Origin: Lachnospiraceae bacterium
Lineage (GTDB): Bacteria > Bacillota > Clostridia > Lachnospirales > Lachnospiraceae
NCBI GenBank assembly: GCA_014804565.1
Contig: JAAUZN010000076.1
Coordinates: 54,653 to 67,873 of the forward strand
Direction: 5' to 3'
DNA length: 13,221 nt
This document shows positions 6,471 to 13,221 of this stretch, piece after piece. The notes beneath the pieces are model-generated. The model had not been told where the DNA came from. It saw only the letters and a program-made list of their open reading frames with translations, and made no database searches. Position numbers and translations under genes: made by a program. Positions within the stretch are counted from its first letter, which is position 1. Each line of letters starts with the position of its first letter.

Positions 6471-7271
6471 TTACAGCCATACCCGAATCGCCACACACCC
6501 AGCAAAATACAAAAGCAATACAAAATAGGCCACTCTGTCTGCGGCGTGATAACGCAGGGGCTTCATCTTGGTGCGATGCTCTCCTCCCCGATAGCACCTG
6601 GCCTCCATCGCCATAGCCAGATCATTGGCACGGCGAAAAGCCGAGATAAACAAAGGCACAAGGAGAGGCACCATAGCCTTGGCCTTCTTGATCAGGTTAC
6701 CGCTCTCAAAATCCGCTCCCCTGGCGATCTGCGCTTTCATAATCTTATCCGTCTCCTCCAGTAAGATCGGGATAAACCGAAGGGCAATGGACATCATCAT
6801 CGCCACCTCGTGCACAGGCACCTTCAAATATTTTAAAGGCCCCATCAGCTTCTCCATCGCATCCGTCAGGCTATTCGGTGTTGTTGTCAATGTCATCAGG
6901 GAAGACCCCACAATGAGAAAGGACAATCTGACCGCCATCATCACAGCGATCCGCAGACCCTCCTCCGTGATCGTAAACTTCCAGACCGTGACAAGCGGCT
7001 CTCCCGGCGTCAAAAAGAGATTAAACACCACCGTGATCAGCAGAATAAAAACGATCGCCTTCATTCCCTTTACCATAAATCGAAAGGGAACCTTAGACAG
7101 TCGGATCATCACTGCAAGAAAGACCGCCGCCGCCACATACCCTACCCAGCTGTCCACCACAAAAAGTGAAATGATAAAGCAGAGGGTAGCTACCAGTTTT
7201 ACCCGCGGGTCCAGTTTATGAATGACGGAATCCGCCTGATAATACTGGCCCAATGTAATATCTCGTATCAT
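6471..7271 (-). CDS. ecfT: ECF transporter transmembrane component EcfT
   Basis: The 266-residue membrane protein is the scaffold subunit of energy-coupling factor transporters, linking the two ATPases to exchangeable substrate-binding S components for vitamins and metals. It has five to six hydrophobic segments (around residues 26-57, 68-87, 106-128 and near 245-262). Its cytoplasmic helices carry the coupling motifs Ala-Arg-Gly at 183-185 and Ala-Arg-Cys at 224-226, which bind the ATPases. It follows ecfA2 by 8 bases. No S-component gene is in the window, which fits the shared (group II) module whose partners are encoded elsewhere. Confidence 0.95.
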   Translation of the reverse strand: MIRDITLGQYYQADSVIHKLDPRVKLVATLCFIISLFVVDSWVGYVAAAVFLAVMIRLSKVPFRFMVKGMKAIVFILLITVVFNLFLTPGEPLVTVWKFTITEEGLRIAVMMAVRLSFLIVGSSLMTLTTTPNSLTDAMEKLMGPLKYLKVPVHEVAMMMSIALRFIPILLEETDKIMKAQIARGADFESGNLIKKAKAMVPLLVPLFISAFRRANDLAMAMEARCYRGGEHRTKMKPLRYHAADRVAYFVLLLYFAGCVAIRVWL

Positions 7272-7279
7272 TTAAAAAC

Positions 7280-8152
7280 CTACGCCTTCTCCTTCAATAT
7301 TTTTTTCTGTGGCATTTTTCTTAATATTTCCTGCACCGCTTCTTCCACGGTCGTGGCCGAGGTATCCACAGGCATTCCTTTTTTAGCAAGCGCCTGCATG
7401 ATATAAGTCACCTGAGGCGCCGCAAGTCCCACCTGCTCCAGCTCCTTGTAATGCCTGAAAACCTCTTTCGGTACATCGTCATAAAGAACACTGCCGCGAT
7501 TCATGACAATGATCCGCTCCACGTATTTCGCCACATCCTCCATGCTGTGGGATACCAGGATCACCGTGATCCCCGTCTCCTCCTTCAGCTTCGCGATCTG
7601 ATCCAGGATTTCGTCACGCCCTTTGGGATCCAACCCCGCCGTAGGCTCATCCAGAACCAGAATTTCCGGCTTCATGGCAAGCACACCCGCGATCGCCACT
7701 CTCCGCTTCTGACCTCCGGACAGATCGAAAGGCGACTGGTAAAAATATTCATCCTCAATCCCGACCTGTTTCAGGGCAGCATAGGCGCGAAGCTCCGCCT
7801 CCTTCTGAGAAAGTCCCAGATTCTTCGGCCCAAAGCACACATCCTTAAACACATCGATCTCAAAAAGTTGATGCTCCGGGTACTGAAATACCAGTCCCAC
7901 TTTACTGCGCAGCTTCTTTTTATCAAAATCTTTCTCGTGAATATCCTCACCGTTATAATAGATTGCGCCTGATGTGGGCTTGATCAGCCCGTTGAGATGC
8001 TGTACCAGCGTAGATTTTCCTGAGCCGGTATGCCCGATCAGACCGATAAACTGCCCGTCCGGGATCACAAGGTTCACATCTTTGAGCGCATGTACCGCCA
8101 GAGCCGTATCCTCTCCATATACATAATTTACATGATCTAAAATAAGAGACAT
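7280..8152 (-). CDS. ecfA2: ECF transporter ATP-binding protein EcfA2
   Basis: The 290-residue ABC ATPase has Walker [10 protein letters not shown] at 40-48, a Q loop FQYPEHQLF at 89-97, signature LSGGQ at 144-148, Walker [14 protein letters not shown] at 164-176 and the switch His202. The Q-loop form with PEHQLF and the position second in the operon support EcfA2 rather than EcfA1. It pairs with EcfA1 to drive vitamin uptake through EcfT. Its ATG lies inside the end of ecfA1 (16-base overlap), so translation is probably coupled. A GAGGAG site lies 11 bases before the ATG. Confidence 0.94.
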   Translation of the reverse strand: MSLILDHVNYVYGEDTALAVHALKDVNLVIPDGQFIGLIGHTGSGKSTLVQHLNGLIKPTSGAIYYNGEDIHEKDFDKKKLRSKVGLVFQYPEHQLFEIDVFKDVCFGPKNLGLSQKEAELRAYAALKQVGIEDEYFYQSPFDLSGGQKRRVAIAGVLAMKPEILVLDEPTAGLDPKGRDEILDQIAKLKEETGITVILVSHSMEDVAKYVERIIVMNRGSVLYDDVPKEVFRHYKELEQVGLAAPQVTYIMQALAKKGMPVDTSATTVEEAVQEILRKMPQKKILKEKA

Positions 8153-8985
8153 TGTTCCACGAACTCCTCTATCGTCAAAATGCCTTCCGGCAGATTTATA
8201 CCTTTTTGTCTCAGCTCATGAGCCAGAAGCGTCACCTGGGGAACATCCAGCCTCAGCTCCTTTAATTCGTCCACTCTGGAAAAGATTTCTCTGGGCGTTC
8301 CTTCCATGGCAATATGTCCCTGGTCCATGACGTAAACCATATCCGCGTGAATGATCTCTTCCATATAATGGGTGATCAATACCACCGTGATCCCTTCCAC
8401 ATCATTCAACGCCCGCACTGCCCGGATCACTTCTTTTCGCCCGTTCGGATCAAGCATGGCCGTGGGCTCGTCCAGAATGATACATTTCGGATGCATGGCT
8501 ATGACACCCGCAATAGACACCCTCTGTTTCTGTCCGCCCGACAACTTATTGGGCGAATGCTTGCGATACTCATACATTCCTACCGCTTTCAGGCTTTCCT
8601 CCACACGCTCCCAGATCTCCTTGGTGGGGACGCCCATATTTTCAGGACCAAATCCCACATCCTCCTCCACCACCTGTCCGATGATCTGATTATCCGGATT
8701 CTGGAATACCATTCCCGCCTCCTGCCGGATATCCCATAAATGTTTCTCCTCCTGCGTATCCATGCCGTCCACCCACACGGTTCCCTCCGTGGGATAGAGA
8801 ATAGCGTTGATATGTTTGGCAAGCGTGGATTTTCCCGAGCCGTTATGTCCAAGGATCGCAATAAAATCTCCCTGTTTGATGTCCAAGTCCACCTCATCCA
8901 CCGCACAGGTGATGCCTTCTACATTTCCTTCCTCATCCCGCCTGATATATTCAAATGTCAGTTTTTCTGTCTTGATGATTCCCAT
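8137..8985 (-). CDS. ecfA1: ECF transporter ATP-binding protein EcfA1
   Basis: The 282-residue ABC ATPase has Walker [10 protein letters not shown] at 46-54, Q loop FQNPDNQ at 94-100, signature LSGGQ at 148-152, Walker [13 protein letters not shown] ending at residue 180 and switch His206. FQNPDNQ and DEPTAMLDP are typical of EcfA1. I chose the ATG at 8985, which gives [13 protein letters not shown] with AAGGAA 6 bases upstream. In-frame ATGs at 9000 and beyond would add residues with no family likeness, though 9000 cannot be fully excluded. It is the first gene of the ecf operon and has its own promoter at 9066-9094. Confidence 0.94.
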   Translation of the reverse strand: MGIIKTEKLTFEYIRRDEEGNVEGITCAVDEVDLDIKQGDFIAILGHNGSGKSTLAKHINAILYPTEGTVWVDGMDTQEEKHLWDIRQEAGMVFQNPDNQIIGQVVEEDVGFGPENMGVPTKEIWERVEESLKAVGMYEYRKHSPNKLSGGQKQRVSIAGVIAMHPKCIILDEPTAMLDPNGRKEVIRAVRALNDVEGITVVLITHYMEEIIHADMVYVMDQGHIAMEGTPREIFSRVDELKELRLDVPQVTLLAHELRQKGINLPEGILTIEEFVEQCLLF

Positions 8986-9065
8986 GCACGTTTCCTTCAT
9001 TCTTCTTCCGACGGCATTTTCCCTGCCGCCCATCCAACGCAAAATTGGAAGTTTTCACCACCGCT

Positions 9066-9094
9066 ATTGTACTAGATTAGAGTAGAAAAAACAA
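9066..9094 (-). promoter_or_regulatory. Promoter of the ecfA1-ecfA2-ecfT-truA operon
   Basis: TTGTTT (9089-9094), 17 bases, TACAAT (9066-9071) on the minus strand. It leaves a leader of about 75 bases, which contains a small hairpin (9010-9030, 7 bp with one G-U pair). It is back to back with the promoter of the M15 peptidase gene. Confidence 0.6.
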
Positions 9095-9119
9095 GGGGAC
9101 TGTTTTGGCATCTGAGATA

Positions 9120-9128
9120 TGATATACT
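9120..9128 (+). promoter_or_regulatory. Extended -10 promoter of the M15 peptidase gene
   Basis: TGATATACT matches an extended -10 (TG-N-TATACT). No good -35 is seen at 17 bases. The alternative TTGGCA-N17-TAATAT (9105-9133) would start transcription inside the ribosome binding site, so I prefer the upstream box. GGAGG at 9138-9142 lies 11 bases before the ATG. Confidence 0.4.
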
Positions 9129-9153
9129 AATATATACGGAGGTAACAACTCAC

Positions 9154-10071
9154 ATGAAAAATATAAAACCTTTGTTACAGCAGGCGACAAAGCCCATCTT
9201 CTTCCTGCTGCTCTTTATTATGATATGTGCCTTTTTAGCGCGTTATCTGACAGGCGAAGAGACTCTTTTGGAATATGCCCAAAATAATCCGGAGCTGGCC
9301 TATGGTACGCAGGAAGCTGCAGATTCTGAGGAAAATGTCACAGAAGATGCTATGACTGAACCAGTCAAAACATCTGTGTCAGAAACGACATCTCCGTCAT
9401 ATGATGATAGTAACAGCAGTGAGTCTGCAGAGGAGAACCAAACTATGTCCGAGCATCCGGAGCGTACTACCTACAAAGAGGGGTTTTATTATGAACCTTT
9501 AACCGATGAGGTCAAAGACAGGATCACCGGCATTTCCTATCCTGAAAGCGGCTGTACCGTCCCCTATGAGGATCTTGCTTATGTGGGACTTTTATATCTC
9601 GACTTTGACGGCGAAGAGCAGACCGGCGAGCTGATCTGCAATCAGGCTGTCGCCCAGGATATGGTGGAAATCTTCTATGAGCTTTACCGAAATGATTATC
9701 GTATCGAGCGTGTCCGTCTGGTCGATGAGTACGATGGCGACGACACCGCCTCCATGGCGGATAATAACACCTCCTGCTTTAATTACCGGGTGGTGGACGG
9801 CACCACAAGCCTGTCCAAACACGCCTACGGACTCGCCATTGACGTAAACCCCTACTACAACCCCTATGTAGTCTATAACAAGAACGACGACGGCAGCACC
9901 TATATCTCTCCGCCCGGCAGTGAGGTATACGCTGACCGCAACCAGAACTTCGCCTATAAAATCGATGAGAACGATCTCTGCTACCGCCTCTTTACCGAAC
10001 ACGGCTTCACCTGGGGCGGCAACTGGAATTCCACAAAGGATTATCAGCATTTTCAAAAAAAGCTGGACTGA
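9154..10071 (+). CDS. Membrane-anchored M15 family peptidase (VanY-type D-Ala-D-Ala carboxypeptidase or related endopeptidase)
   Basis: The 305-residue protein has one N-terminal membrane anchor (about residues 14-33), an acidic Ser/Thr/Glu-rich linker (about 52-105), then an M15 zinc peptidase domain. SKHAYGLAID supplies the zinc ligands His223 and Asp230. The terminal DYQHF supplies catalytic Asp296 and zinc ligand His299. The NNTSCFNYR stretch before them is also typical of the M15C/VanY branch. All key residues are present, so it should be active on peptidoglycan stem peptides outside the membrane. Whether it trims D-Ala or cuts L-Ala-D-Glu cannot be told, and there are no van regulators nearby. 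It stands alone on the plus strand between ecfA1 and rplQ, ending at a bidirectional terminator. Confidence 0.87.
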   Translation: MKNIKPLLQQATKPIFFLLLFIMICAFLARYLTGEETLLEYAQNNPELAYGTQEAADSEENVTEDAMTEPVKTSVSETTSPSYDDSNSSESAEENQTMSEHPERTTYKEGFYYEPLTDEVKDRITGISYPESGCTVPYEDLAYVGLLYLDFDGEEQTGELICNQAVAQDMVEIFYELYRNDYRIERVRLVDEYDGDDTASMADNNTSCFNYRVVDGTTSLSKHAYGLAIDVNPYYNPYVVYNKNDDGSTYISPPGSEVYADRNQNFAYKIDENDLCYRLFTEHGFTWGGNWNSTKDYQHFQKKLD

Positions 10072-10096
10072 TAAAATGTCTATATTATATTGAAGA

Positions 10097-10118
10097 AAGG
10101 GAGCGTTTCCGCTCCCTT
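10097..10118. terminator. Bidirectional terminator between convergent genes
   Basis: AAGGGAGCG (10097-10105) and CGCTCCCTT (10110-10118) form a perfect 9-bp stem with a 4-base loop. The loop reads GAAA on the minus strand, a stable tetraloop. T-rich tails follow both ways (TTGTTT on plus, TCTTC on minus). It serves the M15 peptidase gene and, 2 bases after its stop, the coiled-coil gene. Confidence 0.85.
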
Positions 10119-10120
10119 GT

Positions 10121-10342
10121 TTACGCTGTTCTTTCGTGCTGATCCAGCCGCATGTTGATCGCATCAATGCTCAACTTGCAGGCATTGACTTCATGCTGCA
10201 GGGAATCCAGGCGTTGATCCACCTGCTCAAACCGACGATCCACCTCGTCAAAGCGGCGATCCATTCGCTCGATGAGCCGCTCTTCCATTCTCCCCATCTC
10301 GTCCACGATGGTGTTGACTACCATTTTCATTTCTTTATTCAT
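10121..10342 (-). CDS. Small coiled-coil protein of unknown function
   Basis: The 73-residue protein is almost entirely charged and helical. Consecutive heptads RRFDEVD, RRFEQVD and QRLDSLQ (from about residue 29) are imperfect repeats of each other and predict a coiled coil, so it probably oligomerises. There is no signal peptide or membrane segment; the single Cys is at about 55. It is a real gene: a perfect AGGAGG lies 5 bases before the ATG, an extended -10 lies upstream and a terminator follows the stop by 2 bases. I do not recognise the family beyond small proteins with such repeats. It stands as a single-gene unit downstream of rplQ, facing the M15 peptidase. Confidence 0.8.
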   Translation of the reverse strand: MNKEMKMVVNTIVDEMGRMEERLIERMDRRFDEVDRRFEQVDQRLDSLQHEVNACKLSIDAINMRLDQHERTA

Positions 10343-10385
10343 ATATGCCTCCTTTGATTTGACGGCACATTCTCTCCATGAAAGT

Positions 10386-10394
10386 ATTATAACA
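10386..10394 (-). promoter_or_regulatory. Extended -10 promoter of the small coiled-coil gene
   Basis: The minus strand reads TGTTATAAT, an extended -10 with a perfect TATAAT (10386-10391). No good -35 is present, which is tolerated with the TG extension. Transcription would begin near 10379, about 37 bases before the start codon. Confidence 0.6.
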
Positions 10395-10431
10395 GAATCC
10401 TGTCCTTTTTCCTATCCCTTTTTATATTGCA

Positions 10432-10472
10432 CATACAAAAAATCGAGCGCACTCGCACTCGATTTTTGTATG
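10432..10472 (-). terminator. Long palindromic terminator of the ribosomal protein operon
   Basis: Arms from 10432 and 10472 pair almost perfectly: CATAC, an A/T run (six A against five T), TCGAG, then CGC/GCA-type pairing around the loop ACTC. The minus-strand T run (TTTTTT) follows the GC core. It begins 8 bases past the rplQ stop and should end the rpsK-rpsD-rpoA-rplQ transcript efficiently. It also separates that transcript from the small gene's promoter. Confidence 0.88.
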
Positions 10473-10480
10473 CTCATATT

Positions 10481-11086
10481 TTATACCAGCTCTAAAACTA
10501 CTTCCATCGCCGCATCGCCCTTACGAGGTCCGATCTTGATGATTCTGGTATAGCCACCATGGCGGTTCGCATACTTGGGACCATACTCGTCGAAGAGCTT
10601 ATCCACAAGATTGACCTCCTTGGTATTTTTCTTACGGCCCGCCGGTGTATCAGGTACTTCCTTAACAGGATAAAGTACCTTCATCATCTGGCTTCTTGCA
10701 TGCAGTCTGGAGGGCAGATCTTTTTTGATCTCTTTCTCCACCTCATCATAAACTGTCACGGTCACACCGTTTTCGATCCGGAGAATCTTACCGTCCTTAT
10801 CACGATGTGTCTCAGAGAGAACTGCTTTTGTGTTCTTATCCACAATCTGCTTTACTCTCTTGCCGTCTTTATCCTTGCGTGCTACCTTGGCAGTCACTTT
10901 AACGGTCTCGAAATTATCCTTTTCCTTAACAGCAAGAGTGATCAGGTGCTCTGCAAGCTTGCGCACTTCCTTTGCTCTCGCCTCTGTGGTCACGATCTTT
11001 CCATTGTATAAAAGAGCGGTAACCTGATTTCTAAGTAATGCTTTTCTCTGGTCAGACTTTCTGCCCAGCTTCCTGTATTTTGCCAT
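10481..11086 (-). CDS. rplQ: 50S ribosomal protein L17 (bL17) with internal insertion
   Basis: The ends are clearly L17: [20 protein letters not shown] at the start, [20 protein letters not shown], then [12 protein letters not shown], and [20 protein letters not shown] near the C terminus. The usual protein is about 115-130 residues, but this one has 201. The extra length is a block of about 73 residues (about 54-126) inserted between the helix ending LITLAVKE and LHARSQ. The block is Lys/Asp/Val-rich and contains two related turns, KDKDGK and RDKDGK, suggesting a beta-hairpin element. Reading frame and base use run through it without a break, so it looks like a genuine lineage feature. The ATG has AAAGGAG upstream. 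Last gene of the operon. Confidence 0.95.
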   Translation of the reverse strand: MAKYRKLGRKSDQRKALLRNQVTALLYNGKIVTTEARAKEVRKLAEHLITLAVKEKDNFETVKVTAKVARKDKDGKRVKQIVDKNTKAVLSETHRDKDGKILRIENGVTVTVYDEVEKEIKKDLPSRLHARSQMMKVLYPVKEVPDTPAGRKKNTKEVNLVDKLFDEYGPKYANRHGGYTRIIKIGPRKGDAAMEVVLELV

Positions 11087-11127
11087 GATTGGCTCCTTTC
11101 TGAGTGCACTTCGGGCTTACCTCTATA

Positions 11128-12087
11128 TCACGCCTCATCGCTTGGATTCAGCTGTAATCCTAATTCTTTTAACTTCGCAAGCACTTCCTCCAGAGACTTG
11201 CGGCCAAGATTTCTGACCTTCATCATATCCTCGGAAGTCTTGTTCGTCAACTCTTCCACCGTGTTGATGCCGGCTCTCTTCAAGCAGTTATAGGAGCGTA
11301 CCGAGAGCTCCAGCTCATCGATACTCATCTCCAGCACCTTCTCCTTCTCATCGTCCTCTTTCTCCACCATAACCTCTGCGGTCTTAGCGTTCTCGGACAG
11401 ATCGATGAAGAGACTCAAATGCTCACTGAGCACCTTCGCCGCCAGGCTGACAGCCTCATCCGGCACTAATGTTCCGTTGGTATATACATCCAACGTCAGC
11501 TTATCATAGTCTGTGATCTGACCCACACGGGTATTTTCTACAGTGACATTGACTCTCTCTACAGGGGTGTAGATGGAATCAATCGCGATCACACCGATCG
11601 GCAGATCCTCTGTCTTATTCTTATCAGCGCCTACATAGCCCCGGCCCCTTGTGATAGTCAGCTCCATGTAAAGCTTTGTATCCTTGCCGCTCAGGGTAGC
11701 GATGACCAGATCAGGATTTAAGATCTCGATATCCTGATCCACCTGAATATCGGAAGCACGCACAACCCCCTCGCCCTCATACTCAATATAGGCAGTCTTC
11801 ACTTCATTGGAGTCACTGTTATTCTTGATGGCAAGGCTCTTGATGTTCATGACGATCTCCGTCACATCCTCCTTCACACCGGGAATAGAGCTGAACTCAT
11901 GAAGAACGCCCTCAATCTTAACCTGACTCACCGCTACACCGGGCAGGGAAGACAACATGATCCTTCTGAGTGAATTGCCGAGGGTAATGCCGTAACCTCT
12001 TTCCAAAGGCTCCACTACAAATCTACCGTATTTTTTATCTTCGGAGATCTCTACTACTTCTATATTCGGTCTTTCAAATTCAAACAC
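11128..12087 (-). CDS. rpoA: RNA polymerase alpha subunit
   Basis: The 319-residue subunit is of normal length. Its N-terminal domain (about 1-230) dimerises and binds beta and beta'. It shows [20 protein letters not shown] near the start and [19 protein letters not shown] charged linker (EKEDDEKEK, about 242-250) leads to the C-terminal domain. There [13 protein letters not shown] holds Arg264, the equivalent of E. coli Arg265 that contacts UP elements, and NLGRKSLEE follows. The start is a GTG at 12087 with AAGGAGGG 7 bases upstream. It lies 26 bases after rpsD and 41 before rplQ in the same operon. Confidence 0.97.
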   Translation of the reverse strand: MFEFERPNIEVVEISEDKKYGRFVVEPLERGYGITLGNSLRRIMLSSLPGVAVSQVKIEGVLHEFSSIPGVKEDVTEIVMNIKSLAIKNNSDSNEVKTAYIEYEGEGVVRASDIQVDQDIEILNPDLVIATLSGKDTKLYMELTITRGRGYVGADKNKTEDLPIGVIAIDSIYTPVERVNVTVENTRVGQITDYDKLTLDVYTNGTLVPDEAVSLAAKVLSEHLSLFIDLSENAKTAEVMVEKEDDEKEKVLEMSIDELELSVRSYNCLKRAGINTVEELTNKTSEDMMKVRNLGRKSLEEVLAKLKELGLQLNPSDEA

Positions 12088-12113
12088 CCAAATACCCTCC
12101 TTTTTATATGCAA

Positions 12114-12707
12114 TTATTTGGAGTACAACTCGACGATAAGCATCTCATTCACCGGAACGTCGATCATCTCTCTTGTGGGAAGGTATTTCACGGTTCCCTT
12201 CATTGCCTCCTGATCCACATCAAGCCATTCGGGAACAAGTCTGCCGCCTGTCACCTCCAGGATATCCTTATATCTCTGCAGGGATCTTGCCTTTTCCCTC
12301 ACCTCGATCACATCGCCTGCCTTGATCTGGTAGGACGGAGTCTGTACGGGCTTGCCGTTTACCAGGAAATGCTTATGACCCACTACCTGTCTGGCTTCTC
12401 TTCTTGTACGGGCAAAACCAAGTCTGAACACAACGCTGTCAAGTCTGCTCTCCAGCATAACCATCAGGTTTTCACCCGTCTGACCCTTCATTCTGTCGGC
12501 CTTCTTATAGTAATTTCTGAACGGCTTCTCTAACACACCGTAAATAAATTTTGCTTTCTGTTTCTCTCTCATCTGCAGGCCATACTCGCTGACCTTCTTA
12601 CCTGCCCTTGCGGAGGTCCTGTTGGACTTCTTGTCATATCCTAAAAAGGTAGGATCAAGATCAAGGGATCTGCATCTCTTTAATACCGGAACTCTGTTTA
12701 CTGCCAT
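12114..12707 (-). CDS. rpsD: 30S ribosomal protein S4 (uS4), zinc-free form
   Basis: The 197-residue S4 is a 16S rRNA assembly initiator. The S4 RNA-binding domain starts near residue 86 ([22 protein letters not shown], followed by HFLVNGKPV). The N terminus [19 protein letters not shown] has a single Cys and no CxxC pairs, so this is the form that does not bind zinc. The ATG has AAAGGAG upstream. A 74-base gap separates it from rpsK and holds only a weak imperfect hairpin. In several bacteria S4 represses its own operon; no known S4 site is evident here. Confidence 0.96.
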   Translation of the reverse strand: MAVNRVPVLKRCRSLDLDPTFLGYDKKSNRTSARAGKKVSEYGLQMREKQKAKFIYGVLEKPFRNYYKKADRMKGQTGENLMVMLESRLDSVVFRLGFARTRREARQVVGHKHFLVNGKPVQTPSYQIKAGDVIEVREKARSLQRYKDILEVTGGRLVPEWLDVDQEAMKGTVKYLPTREMIDVPVNEMLIVELYSK

Positions 12708-12781
12708 TTCAATTGGCTCCTTTCTGTTTTTGTTTACAGTGCTGCCATCTCAAGCGGCACCTTCTTCCAAACTATAAACGA

Positions 12782-13177
12782 CTAGACACGACGTCTCTTA
12801 GGCGGACGGCATCCATTGTGGGGTACGGGGGTAACGTCGCGGATGCTGGTCACTTCCAGACCACATGCCTGCAATGCACGGATCGCAGCCTCACGGCCCG
12901 AACCGGGTCCCTTTACCATAACGTCCACAGTCTTTAAACCATGAATCAGAGCAGCCTTTGTAGCTGTCTCAGCAGCCATCTGTGCCGCATAGGGAGTAGA
13001 TTTCCTTGAACCTCTAAAACCAAGACCGCCGGCACTTGCCCAGCTCAACGCATTACCCTCGTTATCCGTCAGAGTAACGATGGTATTGTTAAAAGAAGAC
13101 TGGATATGTGCCTGTCCATGTTCAACGTTTTTCTTGACACGCTTCTTTGTCACTTTTTTGGTAACTTTCTTTGCCAT
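12782..13177 (-). CDS. rpsK: 30S ribosomal protein S11 (uS11)
   Basis: The 131-residue protein of the 30S platform has [15 protein letters not shown], the [24 protein letters not shown] core and the C-terminal [12 protein letters not shown] signature. Asn121-Gly122 in that signature corresponds to the site that becomes isoaspartate in E. coli S11. The N terminus is Lys/Val-rich with a short repeat ([10 protein letters not shown]). The ribosome binding site is weak (AGAAAGTAGG, about 10 bases before the ATG). In related operons rpsM precedes it; the remaining 44 bases at the right edge show no recognisable S13 end and look intergenic. Confidence 0.97.
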   Translation of the reverse strand: MAKKVTKKVTKKRVKKNVEHGQAHIQSSFNNTIVTLTDNEGNALSWASAGGLGFRGSRKSTPYAAQMAAETATKAALIHGLKTVDVMVKGPGSGREAAIRALQACGLEVTSIRDVTPVPHNGCRPPKRRRV

Positions 13178-13221
13178 AATAAACTAACCTACTTTCTCAT
13201 ACTATTTACGTTACTGTATCT

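Noticed and set aside
8986..9042. 19-residue N-terminal extension of EcfA1
   Set aside because: Includes leader sequence with no ABC family likeness; the ATG at 8985 has its own AAGGAA site and gives the expected N terminus.
9592..10167. Minus-strand 191-codon frame antisense to the M15 peptidase
   Set aside because: Val/Ile-rich composition is typical of the complement of a coding frame, and it crosses a strong terminator hairpin and the coiled-coil gene.
12708..12781. S4 autoregulatory pseudoknot between rpsK and rpsD
   Set aside because: Only a weak imperfect hairpin (GTGC/GCAC with a mismatch) is seen; nothing resembles a known S4-binding fold.
1..13221. CRISPR arrays, insertion sequences, prophage or defence systems
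   Set aside because: No regularly spaced repeats, transposase or integrase frames, or flanking inverted repeats are visible; nearly all sequence is explained by housekeeping genes.

Overview
The window looks like a chromosomal core segment of a low-to-mid GC Firmicute, most likely a clostridial gut-type bacterium such as a Lachnospiraceae member. The basis is the gene order (rpsK-rpsD-rpoA-rplQ ... ecfA1-ecfA2-ecfT-truA-rplM-rpsI, the classic Firmicutes arrangement), purine-rich AGGAGG-type ribosome binding sites, and sigma-A-like promoters close to TTGACA-N17-TATAAT. A zinc-ligand-free S4 protein and an enlarged L17 also fit. The family assignment is an inference from general knowledge, not from a search.

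Left part (1-4298): the first codons of a probably exported protein lie at the left edge on the minus strand, behind a strong promoter and three phased TGTTACA repeats. Next comes thioredoxin reductase (trxB, minus), divergent from a FabG-like short-chain dehydrogenase (plus). The dehydrogenase runs tail-to-tail, with overlapping stop codons, into a minus-strand pair made of a YitT-family membrane protein and a MATE efflux transporter.

Middle (4300-9100): a two-gene tRNA operon, tRNA-Ala(CGC) then tRNA-Val(CAC), has its own promoter and terminator. To its right on the same strand lies rplM-rpsI (L13, S9) with a perfect consensus promoter, a structured 160-nt leader and a terminator. Further right is the ecfA1-ecfA2-ecfT-truA operon, which encodes the shared energizing module of ECF vitamin transporters and a tRNA pseudouridine synthase.

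Right (9100-13221): a plus-strand membrane-anchored M15 (VanY-type) peptidase and a small minus-strand coiled-coil protein face each other across a bidirectional terminator. They sit between ecfA1 and rplQ, where related genomes commonly run straight through. The window closes with rplQ, rpoA, rpsD and rpsK, the 3' part of the large ribosomal protein operon, which ends at a long palindromic terminator.

Most of the window is ordinary housekeeping. I do not see a new defence, mobile or biosynthetic system. The points most worth checking are the roughly 70-residue insertion inside L17, the M15/coiled-coil pair that interrupts the conserved block, the phased repeats at the left edge, the C34-anticodon tRNA pair, and the rplM leader with its tRNA-Ser-like segment.
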